Below, piece by piece: positions 28,272 to 35,503 of a stretch of 64,000 nt of DNA. A model generated the notes under the pieces. That model was not told the origin of the DNA and searched no databases. It saw only the letters and a program-made list of their open reading frames with translations. This stretch comes from Lentzea sp. NEAU-D7. GTDB lineage: Bacteria > Actinomycetota > Actinomycetes > Mycobacteriales > Pseudonocardiaceae. The translations under genes and the position numbers were made by a program. Where the stretch lies: NCBI RefSeq assembly GCF_026242055.1, contig NZ_JAPJDL010000006.1:124001-188000 (forward strand). Reading direction: 5' to 3'. How positions within the stretch are numbered: the stretch's first letter is position 1; every line of letters starts with the position of its first letter.

Positions 28272-28937
28272 GTGTGCGCCCACATCCTCGTCGCGGAGGA
28301 CAACGTTCACCAGGCCGAACTCGTCCGCCGGTACCTGGAGCACGACGGGCACTCCGTGGTGGTCGTGCACGACGGACGGGCGGCGATCGACGAGACCCGG
28401 CGCCGCAACCCCGACCTGCTGGTCCTCGACGTGATGATGCCGCTGGTCGACGGCATAGACGTCATGCGCGCCGTCCGGGCCGAGTCGGACGTGCCGATCG
28501 TGCTGCTCACCGCGCGGTCCACCGAGGACGACGTGCTGCTCGGGTTCGACCTGGGCGCCGACGACTACATCACCAAACCGTTCCGGCCACGGCAGATGGT
28601 CGCGCGGGTGCGGACGATCCTGCGGCGCACCGGGCGTGCGCGCGAGACGAACGCCACGGTGCTCAAGGTCGGCGATCTGACCGTCGACCCGATCAGGCAC
28701 GAGGTGCGCATCAAAGACGAGTTGGTGAGCCTCACGCCCGCCGAGTTCCGGTTGCTGGCCAAGATGGCCGCGCAGCCGCAGCGGGTGTTCACGCGCGAGC
28801 AGCTGCTGGAGGACGGGTTCATCACCGCTCGCACGGTCGACGTGCACATGATGAAGCTGCGCCGCAAGATCGAGCAGGACTCACGCAGGCCGGAACGACT
28901 TCTCACCGTCTACGGCATCGGGTACAAGCTCATATGA
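28272..28937 (+). CDS. Two-component response regulator, OmpR/PhoB family
   Basis: A 221-residue regulator with a receiver domain (acidic EDN at 9-11, phospho-acceptor Asp53 in VLDVMMP, TAR and KPF motifs) and an OmpR winged helix (LTPAEFRLLAKM, TVDVHMMKLRRKI). GTG 28272 is favoured because homology starts there and CATACT (28259-28264) lies 7 bases upstream, giving a leaderless transcript; an ATG at 28215 is in frame. Its stop overlaps the kinase ATG by 4 bases, so the pair is translationally coupled. Confidence 0.92.
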   Translation: MCAHILVAEDNVHQAELVRRYLEHDGHSVVVVHDGRAAIDETRRRNPDLLVLDVMMPLVDGIDVMRAVRAESDVPIVLLTARSTEDDVLLGFDLGADDYITKPFRPRQMVARVRTILRRTGRARETNATVLKVGDLTVDPIRHEVRIKDELVSLTPAEFRLLAKMAAQPQRVFTREQLLEDGFITARTVDVHMMKLRRKIEQDSRRPERLLTVYGIGYKLI

Positions 28938-30652
28938 ACAGCCTGCTGGTGCGGTTCTTCCTGTTCTCCCTGGTGATCGCGGCCTGCTCGATCGCCGTCA
29001 CGGCCTGGCTCGCGTCGCAGGCGACGACGGGTGCGATCCGGCAGGAGCAGGGCGATGCGCGCGAGACGGACGCGCAGATCTTCGACGAGCTGGTGCGCTA
29101 CGCGGCCACGCACAAGGACTGGACGGGTGCGAAGTCCGATGTGGACGGGATCGCGCGGAAGTACGGCCGCCGCATCGTGCTGACCGACGGCAACGGCACG
29201 ACACTGGTCGACACCGGCGGCCAGAACGCGCCGCAGCTGCCCGTCACCCCCACAGCGCTGGTCGATCCGTTGAACGTCAACGGGAAGATCGATCCGAGGG
29301 CGGTCGGGCCGTTCAAGCTCAACGACGAGGAGTACCGCACGCTGCGCTCCTACGCCGACCAGCTCCTCCAGTGCACCGACAACAAGATCACGCTCGTGGA
29401 GGCGCCCAACGGCCGGCCGCGGCTGCCCGACCTCGATCCCGGCGAGCTCTCCCTCTGGGAGGACTGCTCGGTCGGCTATCGCCTCGACACGCTCACGGTG
29501 ACGGAGAAGGCCGCCTACGGGCAGCTGCAGGCGTTGTTCTCGAAGTGCCTCGACCAGCGCGAAGCTGCCGGCAGGCTCTACGACAGGACGCCCGCCCCTG
29601 GTCCCCGGACCTTCGACTGGGAGATCACGACCGTCGTCGGCGCTCCACCGGAGGTCGTGGCGTGCATGGACGGCTCGCGTCGCGAACAGCTCAGGCCCTA
29701 CGTCGCGGCGCCGGCACAGCTGTTCCTCACCTCACCGACCGGTGACGAGCCGATGACGATCGACCTCTCGACGACCGGTGCCACCCGGATCACGCTGGTG
29801 GCTCTCGGGATCCTCGCGCTCGCCGGGTTCGCCTCGTGGCTCACCGCCACGCAGCTCGTGCGGCCGATCCGGGCCCTCACCGCCGCCACGAAACGCACCG
29901 CCGAGGGTGATCGGACGGCACGGGTGGACGGCGGCTCGGGTGAGATCGGCGAGCTCGCGCGGTCGTTCAACGCGATGTCGGAGAAGCTCGCCGAGACCGA
30001 ACGCCAGCGGCAGGCGATGGTCAGCGACGTCGCGCACGAGCTGCGCACGCCGCTGGGCAACATCACCGGCTGGCTGGAGGCGACCCAGGACGGGCTGGCC
30101 GAGCCGGACCCGCACCTGGTCGGCATGCTGCTGGAGGAGTCCCTTCTCCTGCAACGACTCGTGGACGACCTGCACGACCTGGCCCAGGCCGACGCGGGCA
30201 CGCTCCGGCTGCACCCCGAACCGATCGCACTCGACGACGTCGTGGACCAGGTCGTCAACGCGCAGCAGAACCGCGAGATCCTGCTGCGCGCCGAGACCGC
30301 ACCGGTGCACATCACCGCGGACCCGGTGCGGCTGCGGCAGGCGCTCGGCAACCTCGTCGCGAACGCCGTGCGCTACACCCCGCCGGGCGGCGAGGTCGTC
30401 GTGAAGCTGTTCCGGTGGCAGGACAGGGCGGTCCTCGAGGTGACGGACACCGGCACCGGCATCGCGCCGGACGACGTGCCGCACGTGTTCGACAGGTTCT
30501 GGCGGGCGGACAAGTCCCGCAGCCGCCGGACCGGCGGCAGCGGGCTCGGTCTCGCGATCACGCGGCACCTGGTGGAGGCGCACGGCGGCACGGTGTCGGT
30601 GACGAGCGCCCTCGGCGAGGGCTCGACTTTCCGGATCAGCCTGCCGGCATGA
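28934..30652 (+). CDS. Membrane sensor histidine kinase with large Cys-containing sensor domain
   Basis: A 572-residue kinase with TM1 at about 8-28, an extracytoplasmic domain of about 255 residues, TM2 at about 285-307, a HAMP segment, a HisKA domain with phospho-His368 (SDVAHELRTPLGN), and a HATPase domain with N-box NLVANAVRYTPPGG, DTGTGIAPD and GGSGLGLAI. The sensor domain has four Cys (LLQCTDN, WEDCSVG, FSKCLDQ, VACMDG), which may form two disulfides. No known sensor fold was recognised. The cognate regulator is the overlapping upstream gene. The 3' end overlaps the convergent flavoprotein by 17 bases. Confidence 0.92.
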   Translation: MNSLLVRFFLFSLVIAACSIAVTAWLASQATTGAIRQEQGDARETDAQIFDELVRYAATHKDWTGAKSDVDGIARKYGRRIVLTDGNGTTLVDTGGQNAPQLPVTPTALVDPLNVNGKIDPRAVGPFKLNDEEYRTLRSYADQLLQCTDNKITLVEAPNGRPRLPDLDPGELSLWEDCSVGYRLDTLTVTEKAAYGQLQALFSKCLDQREAAGRLYDRTPAPGPRTFDWEITTVVGAPPEVVACMDGSRREQLRPYVAAPAQLFLTSPTGDEPMTIDLSTTGATRITLVALGILALAGFASWLTATQLVRPIRALTAATKRTAEGDRTARVDGGSGEIGELARSFNAMSEKLAETERQRQAMVSDVAHELRTPLGNITGWLEATQDGLAEPDPHLVGMLLEESLLLQRLVDDLHDLAQADAGTLRLHPEPIALDDVVDQVVNAQQNREILLRAETAPVHITADPVRLRQALGNLVANAVRYTPPGGEVVVKLFRWQDRAVLEVTDTGTGIAPDDVPHVFDRFWRADKSRSRRTGGSGLGLAITRHLVEAHGGTVSVTSALGEGSTFRISLPA

Positions 30653-31448
30653 GGCCCAGCAGGTCGACGTTGATCATCCCGGCCGCCTGGGCGCCCTGTG
30701 CGGCCGCGACGATCACGATGGCCGCCGGATCCGTGACGTTGCCCGCGGCGTAGACGCCGGGCACGCTCGTGCGGCCCTTCGCGTCCGTGCGCACGAACCT
30801 GCCGACCGGCGTCTCCTCGGTCTCTGCGCCCAACGCGAGCAGGAACTCGTCGCGCGGCTTCATCGGCGCGGAGTACACGAGCGCGTCGGCCGGTACCCGC
30901 TCGCCGCCGGAGATCACGGCGACCAGCCGGTCGTCCTCGACCTCGATGCCGTCGACCGAGGGCACGTGGGTCACGTCGTCCGACCACTGCCGGACCAGCG
31001 CCACCTTCATCTCCTCGCCGAACACCACGAGCTTCTGGTCGCGGACCTCGTAGCCGTGGCAGTACGGGCAGCCGAAGACGTCGCGTCCCCAGCGTTCGCG
31101 CAGGTCGTCCGGCACCTCGTCGACCAGGCCGGTGGCGAACAGCAAGCGCTGGGCGCGCACCGTGCGCTCGCTCAGGTCGACCGCGAACCCGTCGTCGAGC
31201 GCCGTGACGCCCCGAACCTCGTCGTTGACGATCTCTCCGCCGTAGCCCTCGACCTCGGCCCGTCCGTGCTTGAGCAGTTCCAACGGCGAGAAGCCGTCGC
31301 GAGAGAGGTAGTTGTGCATGTGCGCGGCCGGCGCGTTGCGCGGCTCGGCACCGTCGACCACGAGCACGCTGCGACGCGCCCTGGTCAGCATCAGAGCGGC
31401 GCTCAGTCCGGCCGCTCCCCCACCAATGATCACCACTTCGTACGTCAT
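30636..31448 (-). CDS. Thioredoxin-reductase-like FAD/NAD(P) oxidoreductase
   Basis: A 270-residue flavoprotein with the FAD motif GGGAAGLSAALML near the N-terminus and a CPYCHGYE motif that aligns with the redox CxxC of thioredoxin reductases, plus the C-terminal GVYAAGNVTD FAD-binding motif. The central NAD(P) domain is short and lacks a clear GxGxxA motif, as in many actinobacterial TrxR-like proteins. ATG 31448 is the start of homology (MTYEVVIIGGG). It is divergent from an XRE-cupin regulator 50 bases away, which probably controls it. Substrate not known. Confidence 0.88.
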   Translation of the reverse strand: MTYEVVIIGGGAAGLSAALMLTRARRSVLVVDGAEPRNAPAAHMHNYLSRDGFSPLELLKHGRAEVEGYGGEIVNDEVRGVTALDDGFAVDLSERTVRAQRLLFATGLVDEVPDDLRERWGRDVFGCPYCHGYEVRDQKLVVFGEEMKVALVRQWSDDVTHVPSVDGIEVEDDRLVAVISGGERVPADALVYSAPMKPRDEFLLALGAETEETPVGRFVRTDAKGRTSVPGVYAAGNVTDPAAIVIVAAAQGAQAAGMINVDLLGLMPAG

Positions 31449-31498
31449 GCTCCGAGAGTGCGGTCGACAGTCCAGTTTTGGCAAAGTAAGTTGCTGTT

Positions 31499-32059
31499 AT
31501 GGCAACAACCGTGGGGCAACGGCTCGCCGCGCTGCGGGCCGAACACGATCTGACGCTGGCGACGCTGTCCGAGATGACGGGCATCTCGAAGTCGACGCTG
31601 TCGCGCCTGGAGACCGACCAGCGCAAGCCGACGCTGGAGCTGCTGCTGCCGTTGTCGCGGACCTACCAGGTGTCGCTGGACGACCTGGTCGGCGCGCCCG
31701 AGGTGGGCGATCCGCGCGTCGCGATGAAGCCGCGCCAGCTCGACCACGGCCGCGTCGGCATCCCGCTGACCCGCTCGATCGGGCCGCTGCAGGCGTGGAA
31801 GATGATCATCACGGACTCGGAGCTGCACGAACCGCGCGTGCACGAGGGCTACGAGTGGTTCTACGTGCTGAGCGGGCGGATCCGGATGCGGCTCGGCGAC
31901 AAGGAGATCGTGCTGCGCGCGGGCGAGGTGGCCGAGTTCGACTGCCGTCAGCCGCACAGCTTCAGCAGCGCGGACGGCAGGCCCGCCGAGATCATCAGCC
32001 TGTTCGGCAAGCAGGGAGAACGCATCCACACCCGCGCGGCGCCGCCGAACAGGTCATAG
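31499..32059 (+). CDS. XRE-family regulator with C-terminal cupin domain
   Basis: A 186-residue regulator with a lambda-repressor-type helix-turn-helix (TLATLSEMTGISKSTLSRLE) and a C-terminal cupin (HEPRVHEGYEWFYVLSGRIR), the HipB/PuuR-like architecture that senses small ligands. ATG 31499 lies 6 bases after TAAGTT (31487-31492), so the mRNA is likely leaderless. A weak inverted repeat GTTGC/GCAAC (31490-31494/31502-31506) straddles the start codon and may be its operator. The likely target is the divergent flavoprotein. The DUF2277 gene begins 7 bases downstream. Confidence 0.9.
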   Translation: MATTVGQRLAALRAEHDLTLATLSEMTGISKSTLSRLETDQRKPTLELLLPLSRTYQVSLDDLVGAPEVGDPRVAMKPRQLDHGRVGIPLTRSIGPLQAWKMIITDSELHEPRVHEGYEWFYVLSGRIRMRLGDKEIVLRAGEVAEFDCRQPHSFSSADGRPAEIISLFGKQGERIHTRAAPPNRS

Positions 32060-32066
32060 TGGAGGC

Positions 32067-32336
32067 ATGTGCCGAAACATCCGGGTGCTCCACAACTTCG
32101 AACCGCCCGCCACGCCCGACGAGGTGCAGGCCGCGGCGCTGCAGTACGTGCGCAAGGTGGGTGGGGCGACGAAACCGTCCGCGGTGAACCAGGTCGCGTT
32201 CGACAGGGCGGTCGCGGCCGTGGCGGCGGCGACGCAGGAACTGCTCGACGCGCTGGTGACCACGGCACCGCCGAAGGACCGCGAGGTCGAGGCGGCGAAG
32301 GCCAAGGCGCGGGCCGCCGAGAGGTACGGCAGCTAG
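32067..32336 (+). CDS. DUF2277 domain protein
   Basis: An 89-residue protein with the DUF2277 hallmark start MCRNIRVLHNFEPPATPDE. Its function is unknown. It follows the XRE regulator by 7 bases and is probably in the same transcript. Its stop codon shares CTAG (32333-32336) with the stop of the convergent membrane-protein gene. Confidence 0.88.
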   Translation: MCRNIRVLHNFEPPATPDEVQAAALQYVRKVGGATKPSAVNQVAFDRAVAAVAAATQELLDALVTTAPPKDREVEAAKAKARAAERYGS

Positions 32337-32590
32337 TTCCGCGTGCGGGTGTCGAGGTACATGCAGATCAGCTTGGCCGCGATGCCCGCGGAGCCGACGA
32401 TGAAGGCCTGGTCGGGGCCGAGCGTGACGGCGATGGCCCACAGCAGCAGGGCGATCAGCACGAGGATGACCGTCACCTGCATCGCGTGCGGCCAGTGGCC
32501 GGGGTGGACCAGCCACCTCTCCAGCTGCCGCGGCTGCGGAACCTCCACGTCACCCGCTCTATCGGGTGAACGCTCCGCCCTTACCGCCAT
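32333..32590 (-). CDS. Small two-helix membrane protein
   Basis: An 85-residue protein with a hydrophilic N-terminal third and two predicted membrane helices (about 37-58 and 62-80). No family was recognised. It is convergent with DUF2277 and shares a CTAG stop tetranucleotide with it. Coding status rests on length, hydrophobic pattern and the tight gene packing. Confidence 0.6.
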   Translation of the reverse strand: MAVRAERSPDRAGDVEVPQPRQLERWLVHPGHWPHAMQVTVILVLIALLLWAIAVTLGPDQAFIVGSAGIAAKLICMYLDTRTRN

Positions 32591-32905
32591 CGTGCTCCCT
32601 CGCCGTGATTCCTCCTGACGAACCCATTCTCCTGAGTTGATCTTCTACGGAGGGTTACTTCCGCTGGTCTTGCGGTAAGCGTTCGGTGAGCGTCGGCGAA
32701 CGGCAGACGAACGGTCATCCGCTTGATCGGTTGCCGGTCCGTCACCTTCCGTTTACCGATTGCGATCTAGGTCGCAACTCTGCGTGTCACCTACTCGGGT
32801 GACGGCTCAACGCTGCGTAGCGGTTGCGCCGTTCGGAGCAGGCCCGTTTTTGTCAGACCTCTCGGATAACGTCAGGTGAAGCTCGCGGTACGAGGGGAGA
32901 AAACG
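32591..32905. other. 315-bp spacer with two short hairpins
   Basis: The region between divergent genes has lower GC than its surroundings and no coding frame. It contains the inverted repeats TTGCGA/TCGCAA (32760-32777) and GTCACC/GGTGAC (32786-32803). A possible -10 (GATAAC, 32865-32870) for the unknown gene lies near its right end. The hairpins may be operators or RNA structure; nothing else is seen. Confidence 0.45.
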
Positions 32906-33556
32906 TTGCCGGACAACAACGTCAGCGTCACCGCACTGTCGTTCACCGAGTACGTCATGAGCGGTCAGCGTGGACGCATCAACATCGTGTCGGAACAGCG
33001 GGGGATGTACCTGGCCTCCGACACGCGGGTCTGCGGGTTCTACAACCCGATCCGCGACGCCATGCGACGAGCGGTCAACTCGACCGAACCCGAGATCGAG
33101 CTCAAGAAGGCGATCATGAACGCCAACCGCACGGGGCAGCCGCGGGCGTTCGAGGAGATCGCCGACGGCTTCCTGCCCTGGCTGGCGTCGTTCAAGGCGA
33201 CGGGGGTGCCGGTGGAGGGCGCCACCTACCGCGCCGGCGAGCTGACCCTGAAGGTGCGGCCGCACCTGGGGCTGCGCAAGAAGGACGGCACGACGTACGC
33301 GGTGCTCGTGCACACCAAGGAGGTGCCGCTGACGAGGGAGGCGGCCAACGTCGGGCTGCGGATCCTGCAGCACACGGTCGCGGACACGCTGCCCGGCGCC
33401 ATCCCGATGGTGCTCGACGCGCGGCGCGGCAAGGCGTACCAGATGCCGGCGCGCACGAACCTCGGCAAGCTCGACGTGCTGATCGCCGCCGAGGCGATGG
33501 GGTACGTGACGCACTGGAAGTTGTCCGGCCTGTTCGAGTCCGTCCAGGTCGGGTAG
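32906..33556 (+). CDS. Soluble protein of unknown function
   Basis: A 216-residue protein with no signal peptide and no membrane helix. It has alternating beta and alpha character (INIVSEQRGMYLASDTRVCGF; GELTLKVRPHLGLRKKDGTTYAVLVHTKEVPL) but no family I recognise. TTG 32906 is preferred because AGGGGAG (32893-32899) lies 6 bases upstream; an in-frame GTG at 32876 is an alternative. It is preceded by a 315-bp spacer and is not in an operon. After its TAG stop the same frame stays open to 33757. Confidence 0.7.
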   Translation: MPDNNVSVTALSFTEYVMSGQRGRINIVSEQRGMYLASDTRVCGFYNPIRDAMRRAVNSTEPEIELKKAIMNANRTGQPRAFEEIADGFLPWLASFKATGVPVEGATYRAGELTLKVRPHLGLRKKDGTTYAVLVHTKEVPLTREAANVGLRILQHTVADTLPGAIPMVLDARRGKAYQMPARTNLGKLDVLIAAEAMGYVTHWKLSGLFESVQVG

Positions 33557-33757
33557 GGGGAAGGCGACGCGGTCCGGCTGGGGGGTCGGGCCGTGTCGCG
33601 GGACCCGCACGGGGGAGGGTCGTCGGGGGGCGAGGGCCTGCTCAGGTCGCTCAGGCAAGAGCCGAAGGGTGAGCCCGGGATCGTGAGGGCGGAGGCCGGA
33701 GAGCACCTGGGGTTCGCGTTTCCCGGCGATTCCACGGCCGCAGCGAGCGAGGCCTGA
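33557..33757 (+). other. Open in-frame extension after the TAG stop of the unknown gene
   Basis: Past the TAG at 33554-33556 the same frame runs 66 more codons to a TGA at 33755-33757, directly abutting the stop of the convergent HNH gene. An internal GTG at 33593 would start a 54-residue Gly/Glu-rich peptide. GC-rich DNA makes such frames common by chance, so this may be only a spacer, but stop read-through or a nonsense mutation is possible. Confidence 0.25.
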
Positions 33758-34399
33758 TCAGCAGGTCTTGAGCAACGCCGCCAGCGCGTCGTGCTCCGGC
33801 TGGTCCACGGTCAGCTTGTAGGTGATCTTCACCGAGATCCAGTGCCGCGCGTACGTGCACCCGTACGCCGCGACCGGCGGCTTCCACTTCGCCGGGTCCT
33901 GGTCGCCCTTGGAGCGGTTGGACTTCGCGGTCACCGCGATCAGCTGGATGCCGCCGAGGTCGTTGGCGAACACCTTGCGCTCGTCGTCGGTCCACTTGTC
34001 GGCGCCCGACCGCCACGCTTCGGCCAGCGGCACGGTGTGGTCGATGTCGACCTCGCCGGCCTCCTTGACCACCACGCCGTCGTACACGCTGTTCCAGGTG
34101 CCCGAGGTCGCCTTGCAGTCCTTGTCCGCCTTCACGTCGGCGCCCTGGCGCTGCAGCACGATCTCCCTGGTGTCACAGGAGTTCCCCTGCGAGGCCCAGT
34201 GCGGGAAGCGGTCGCGGCTGTAGCCGGCCATCTTGCCCTCCGGCGCGATCTTCAGGGCGGCGAGGTCCGCCGAACCGGTCGGCACGGGCGCGGGCGTCGT
34301 GGGCGGGTTGTCCTGGGACGACTGGAGATTCGTGAGGTACCAGCCGACCGCCACGAGCAGCACGAAGACCACCAGTGACGTCACCGCCGCGCGATTCAT
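33758..34399 (-). CDS. Secreted or membrane-anchored HNH nuclease (DUF1524 / GmrSD C-terminal type)
   Basis: A 213-residue protein with an N-terminal hydrophobic helix (about 8-24) that is a signal peptide or anchor, a Pro/Thr-rich linker, and a C-terminal HNH-type domain. The domain shows the expected order DIDHTVPLAEAW, NDLGGIQLIAVTAKSNRSKGD and a final GCTYARHW. Such exported actinobacterial HNH proteins are predicted extracellular nucleases. Cys pairs may form disulfides. ATG 34399 is chosen; GATCAT lies 7 bases upstream, consistent with a leaderless transcript. ATG 34414 is an alternative. Confidence 0.85.
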   Translation of the reverse strand: MNRAAVTSLVVFVLLVAVGWYLTNLQSSQDNPPTTPAPVPTGSADLAALKIAPEGKMAGYSRDRFPHWASQGNSCDTREIVLQRQGADVKADKDCKATSGTWNSVYDGVVVKEAGEVDIDHTVPLAEAWRSGADKWTDDERKVFANDLGGIQLIAVTAKSNRSKGDQDPAKWKPPVAAYGCTYARHWISVKITYKLTVDQPEHDALAALLKTC

Positions 34400-34417
34400 G
34401 CGCCCATGATCGACCAT

Positions 34418-34453
34418 GCTGATCACGGACCGGTCACCCGGCCCGTGATCAGC
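34418..34453 (-). terminator. Hairpin after the formyltransferase gene
   Basis: A perfect 11-bp stem (34418-34428 with 34443-34453) closes a 14-base loop starting 10 bases past the formyltransferase stop on the minus strand. It probably isolates the iron-regulated transcript from the HNH gene, whose promoter lies next to it. Confidence 0.75.
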
Positions 34454-34462
34454 GTGTCGGGG

Positions 34463-35410
34463 CTACGGACGCGAGGTCAGGTAGCCGCCCATGTGCTTGA
34501 AGTACTCGTGCGCCTTGAGCTCGGTGCCATCGGCGGTACGAACCTTCTTGACCAGCAACGCCTTGCTCCTGCCGCGCCGGGCCTCGGCGCCGGCGACGAT
34601 CGCCACGCCGTCGCCCTCGCGGTAGAAGATCCGGCCGGGGGTGCCGCCGTAGACCTCGGCCGAGACGTCCGCCTCGATGATCTCCAGGCGCTGGCCGCGG
34701 TGGAAGCAGAACGCGCTCGGGTACGGCGCGCACTGCGCGCGCACCAGGCGGTCCAGCTCCTCGGCGGTCCAGGTGAAGTCGATGCGCAGGTCCTCCTCGG
34801 CGCGCTTGTGGAAGAACGAGGCCTGCGAACGGTCCTGCTTCTGGAAGTCCGTGCGGCCGGACGCGATCTCGGCGAGGCCGTCGACCGTGATCGGGCCGAA
34901 GAGCTCCAGCGTCTTCTCGAACAGCACGGCCGTCGTGTCGCGCGGGCCGACCGGGACCGAGCGCTGCAGCACGATGTCACCGGCGTCGAGCGTGTCGTCC
35001 ATCATGTGCGCCGTCACGCCGACTTCCTTCTCGTCGTTGAGAAGCGCCCAGATCAGCGGCGAGAAGCCCGCGTACTTCGGCAGCAGCGAGTCGTGCACGT
35101 TCAAGGTGCCGTGCTTGGGCAGCGCGAAGACCTGCGGCGGGATCCACGTCCGCCAGTTGCAGGCGACGATCACGTCCGGCTCGGCGGCCTTGAGCGCGTC
35201 GAGCAGCTCCTGGTCCTCCGGGCGTTCGCGGACGATGACCTCGACGCCGTTCTCGCGGGCCAGGTCCTCGACCGAATCGCTCCAGACCTTCTCGTACGCG
35301 CCCTCTCCCTTGGGGTGGGTCACCACCAGGACGACCTCGTGCTCGGACGCCAAAAGTGCCTGCAGGGTGCGATGACCCCAGGTCTGGAACCCGAACATGA
35401 CGACCCTCAT
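34463..35410 (-). CDS. Formyltransferase for hydroxyornithine (siderophore precursor)
   Basis: A 315-residue protein of the 10-formyl-tetrahydrofolate-dependent formyltransferase family, related to methionyl-tRNA formyltransferase. The Asn-His-Asp catalytic set is visible in LNVHDSLLPKYAG and DDTLDAGD. It is not the housekeeping enzyme: it lies divergent to an ornithine N-monooxygenase under two iron boxes, so it should formylate N5-hydroxyornithine, as CchA and Rft do for coelichelin and rhodochelin. ATG 35410 has AAGGAGG 9 bases upstream. The precise acceptor (hydroxyornithine or hydroxylysine) is inferred from context. Confidence 0.88.
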   Translation of the reverse strand: MRVVMFGFQTWGHRTLQALLASEHEVVLVVTHPKGEGAYEKVWSDSVEDLARENGVEVIVRERPEDQELLDALKAAEPDVIVACNWRTWIPPQVFALPKHGTLNVHDSLLPKYAGFSPLIWALLNDEKEVGVTAHMMDDTLDAGDIVLQRSVPVGPRDTTAVLFEKTLELFGPITVDGLAEIASGRTDFQKQDRSQASFFHKRAEEDLRIDFTWTAEELDRLVRAQCAPYPSAFCFHRGQRLEIIEADVSAEVYGGTPGRIFYREGDGVAIVAGAEARRGRSKALLVKKVRTADGTELKAHEYFKHMGGYLTSRP

Positions 35411-35438
35411 GGGGGTGTCCTCCTTCACTCCGGTGCGA

Positions 35439-35457
35439 TACGGTCAGGCTAACCTAA
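35439..35457 (-). promoter_or_regulatory. Iron box 1 (IdeR/DmdR-type)
   Basis: TACGGTCAGGCTAACCTAA matches 16 of 19 positions of the actinobacterial consensus TTAGGTTAGGCTAACCTAA. It lies 29 bases upstream of the formyltransferase start and should repress it when iron is plentiful. Confidence 0.85.
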
Positions 35458-35473
35458 CTGACGGCTTGCGAAG

Positions 35474-35492
35474 ATAGCTTAGGCTGCCCTAA
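35474..35492 (+). promoter_or_regulatory. Iron box 2 (IdeR/DmdR-type) in the monooxygenase promoter
   Basis: ATAGCTTAGGCTGCCCTAA matches 15 of 19 positions of the same consensus. It sits between a possible -35 TTGCGA (35466-35471) and -10 TAAGTT (35490-35495), so bound repressor would block RNA polymerase at the monooxygenase promoter. Confidence 0.85.
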
Positions 35493-35503
35493 GTTCAGTG
35501 CTC

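Noticed and set aside
27347..28303. Extension of the LysR gene to an upstream ATG giving a 620-residue protein
   Set aside because: The extra part is antisense and out of frame with the DUF3152 gene; LysR homology and a -10 element fix the start at 27346.
28067..28933. Extension of the histidine kinase upstream to 28067
   Set aside because: It overlaps the whole response-regulator gene in another frame; the ATG at 28934 with the 4-base overlap is the usual arrangement.
34463..35410. Formyltransferase considered as methionyl-tRNA formyltransferase (fmt)
   Set aside because: No def or other fmt neighbours; it is divergent from an ornithine monooxygenase and controlled by iron boxes.
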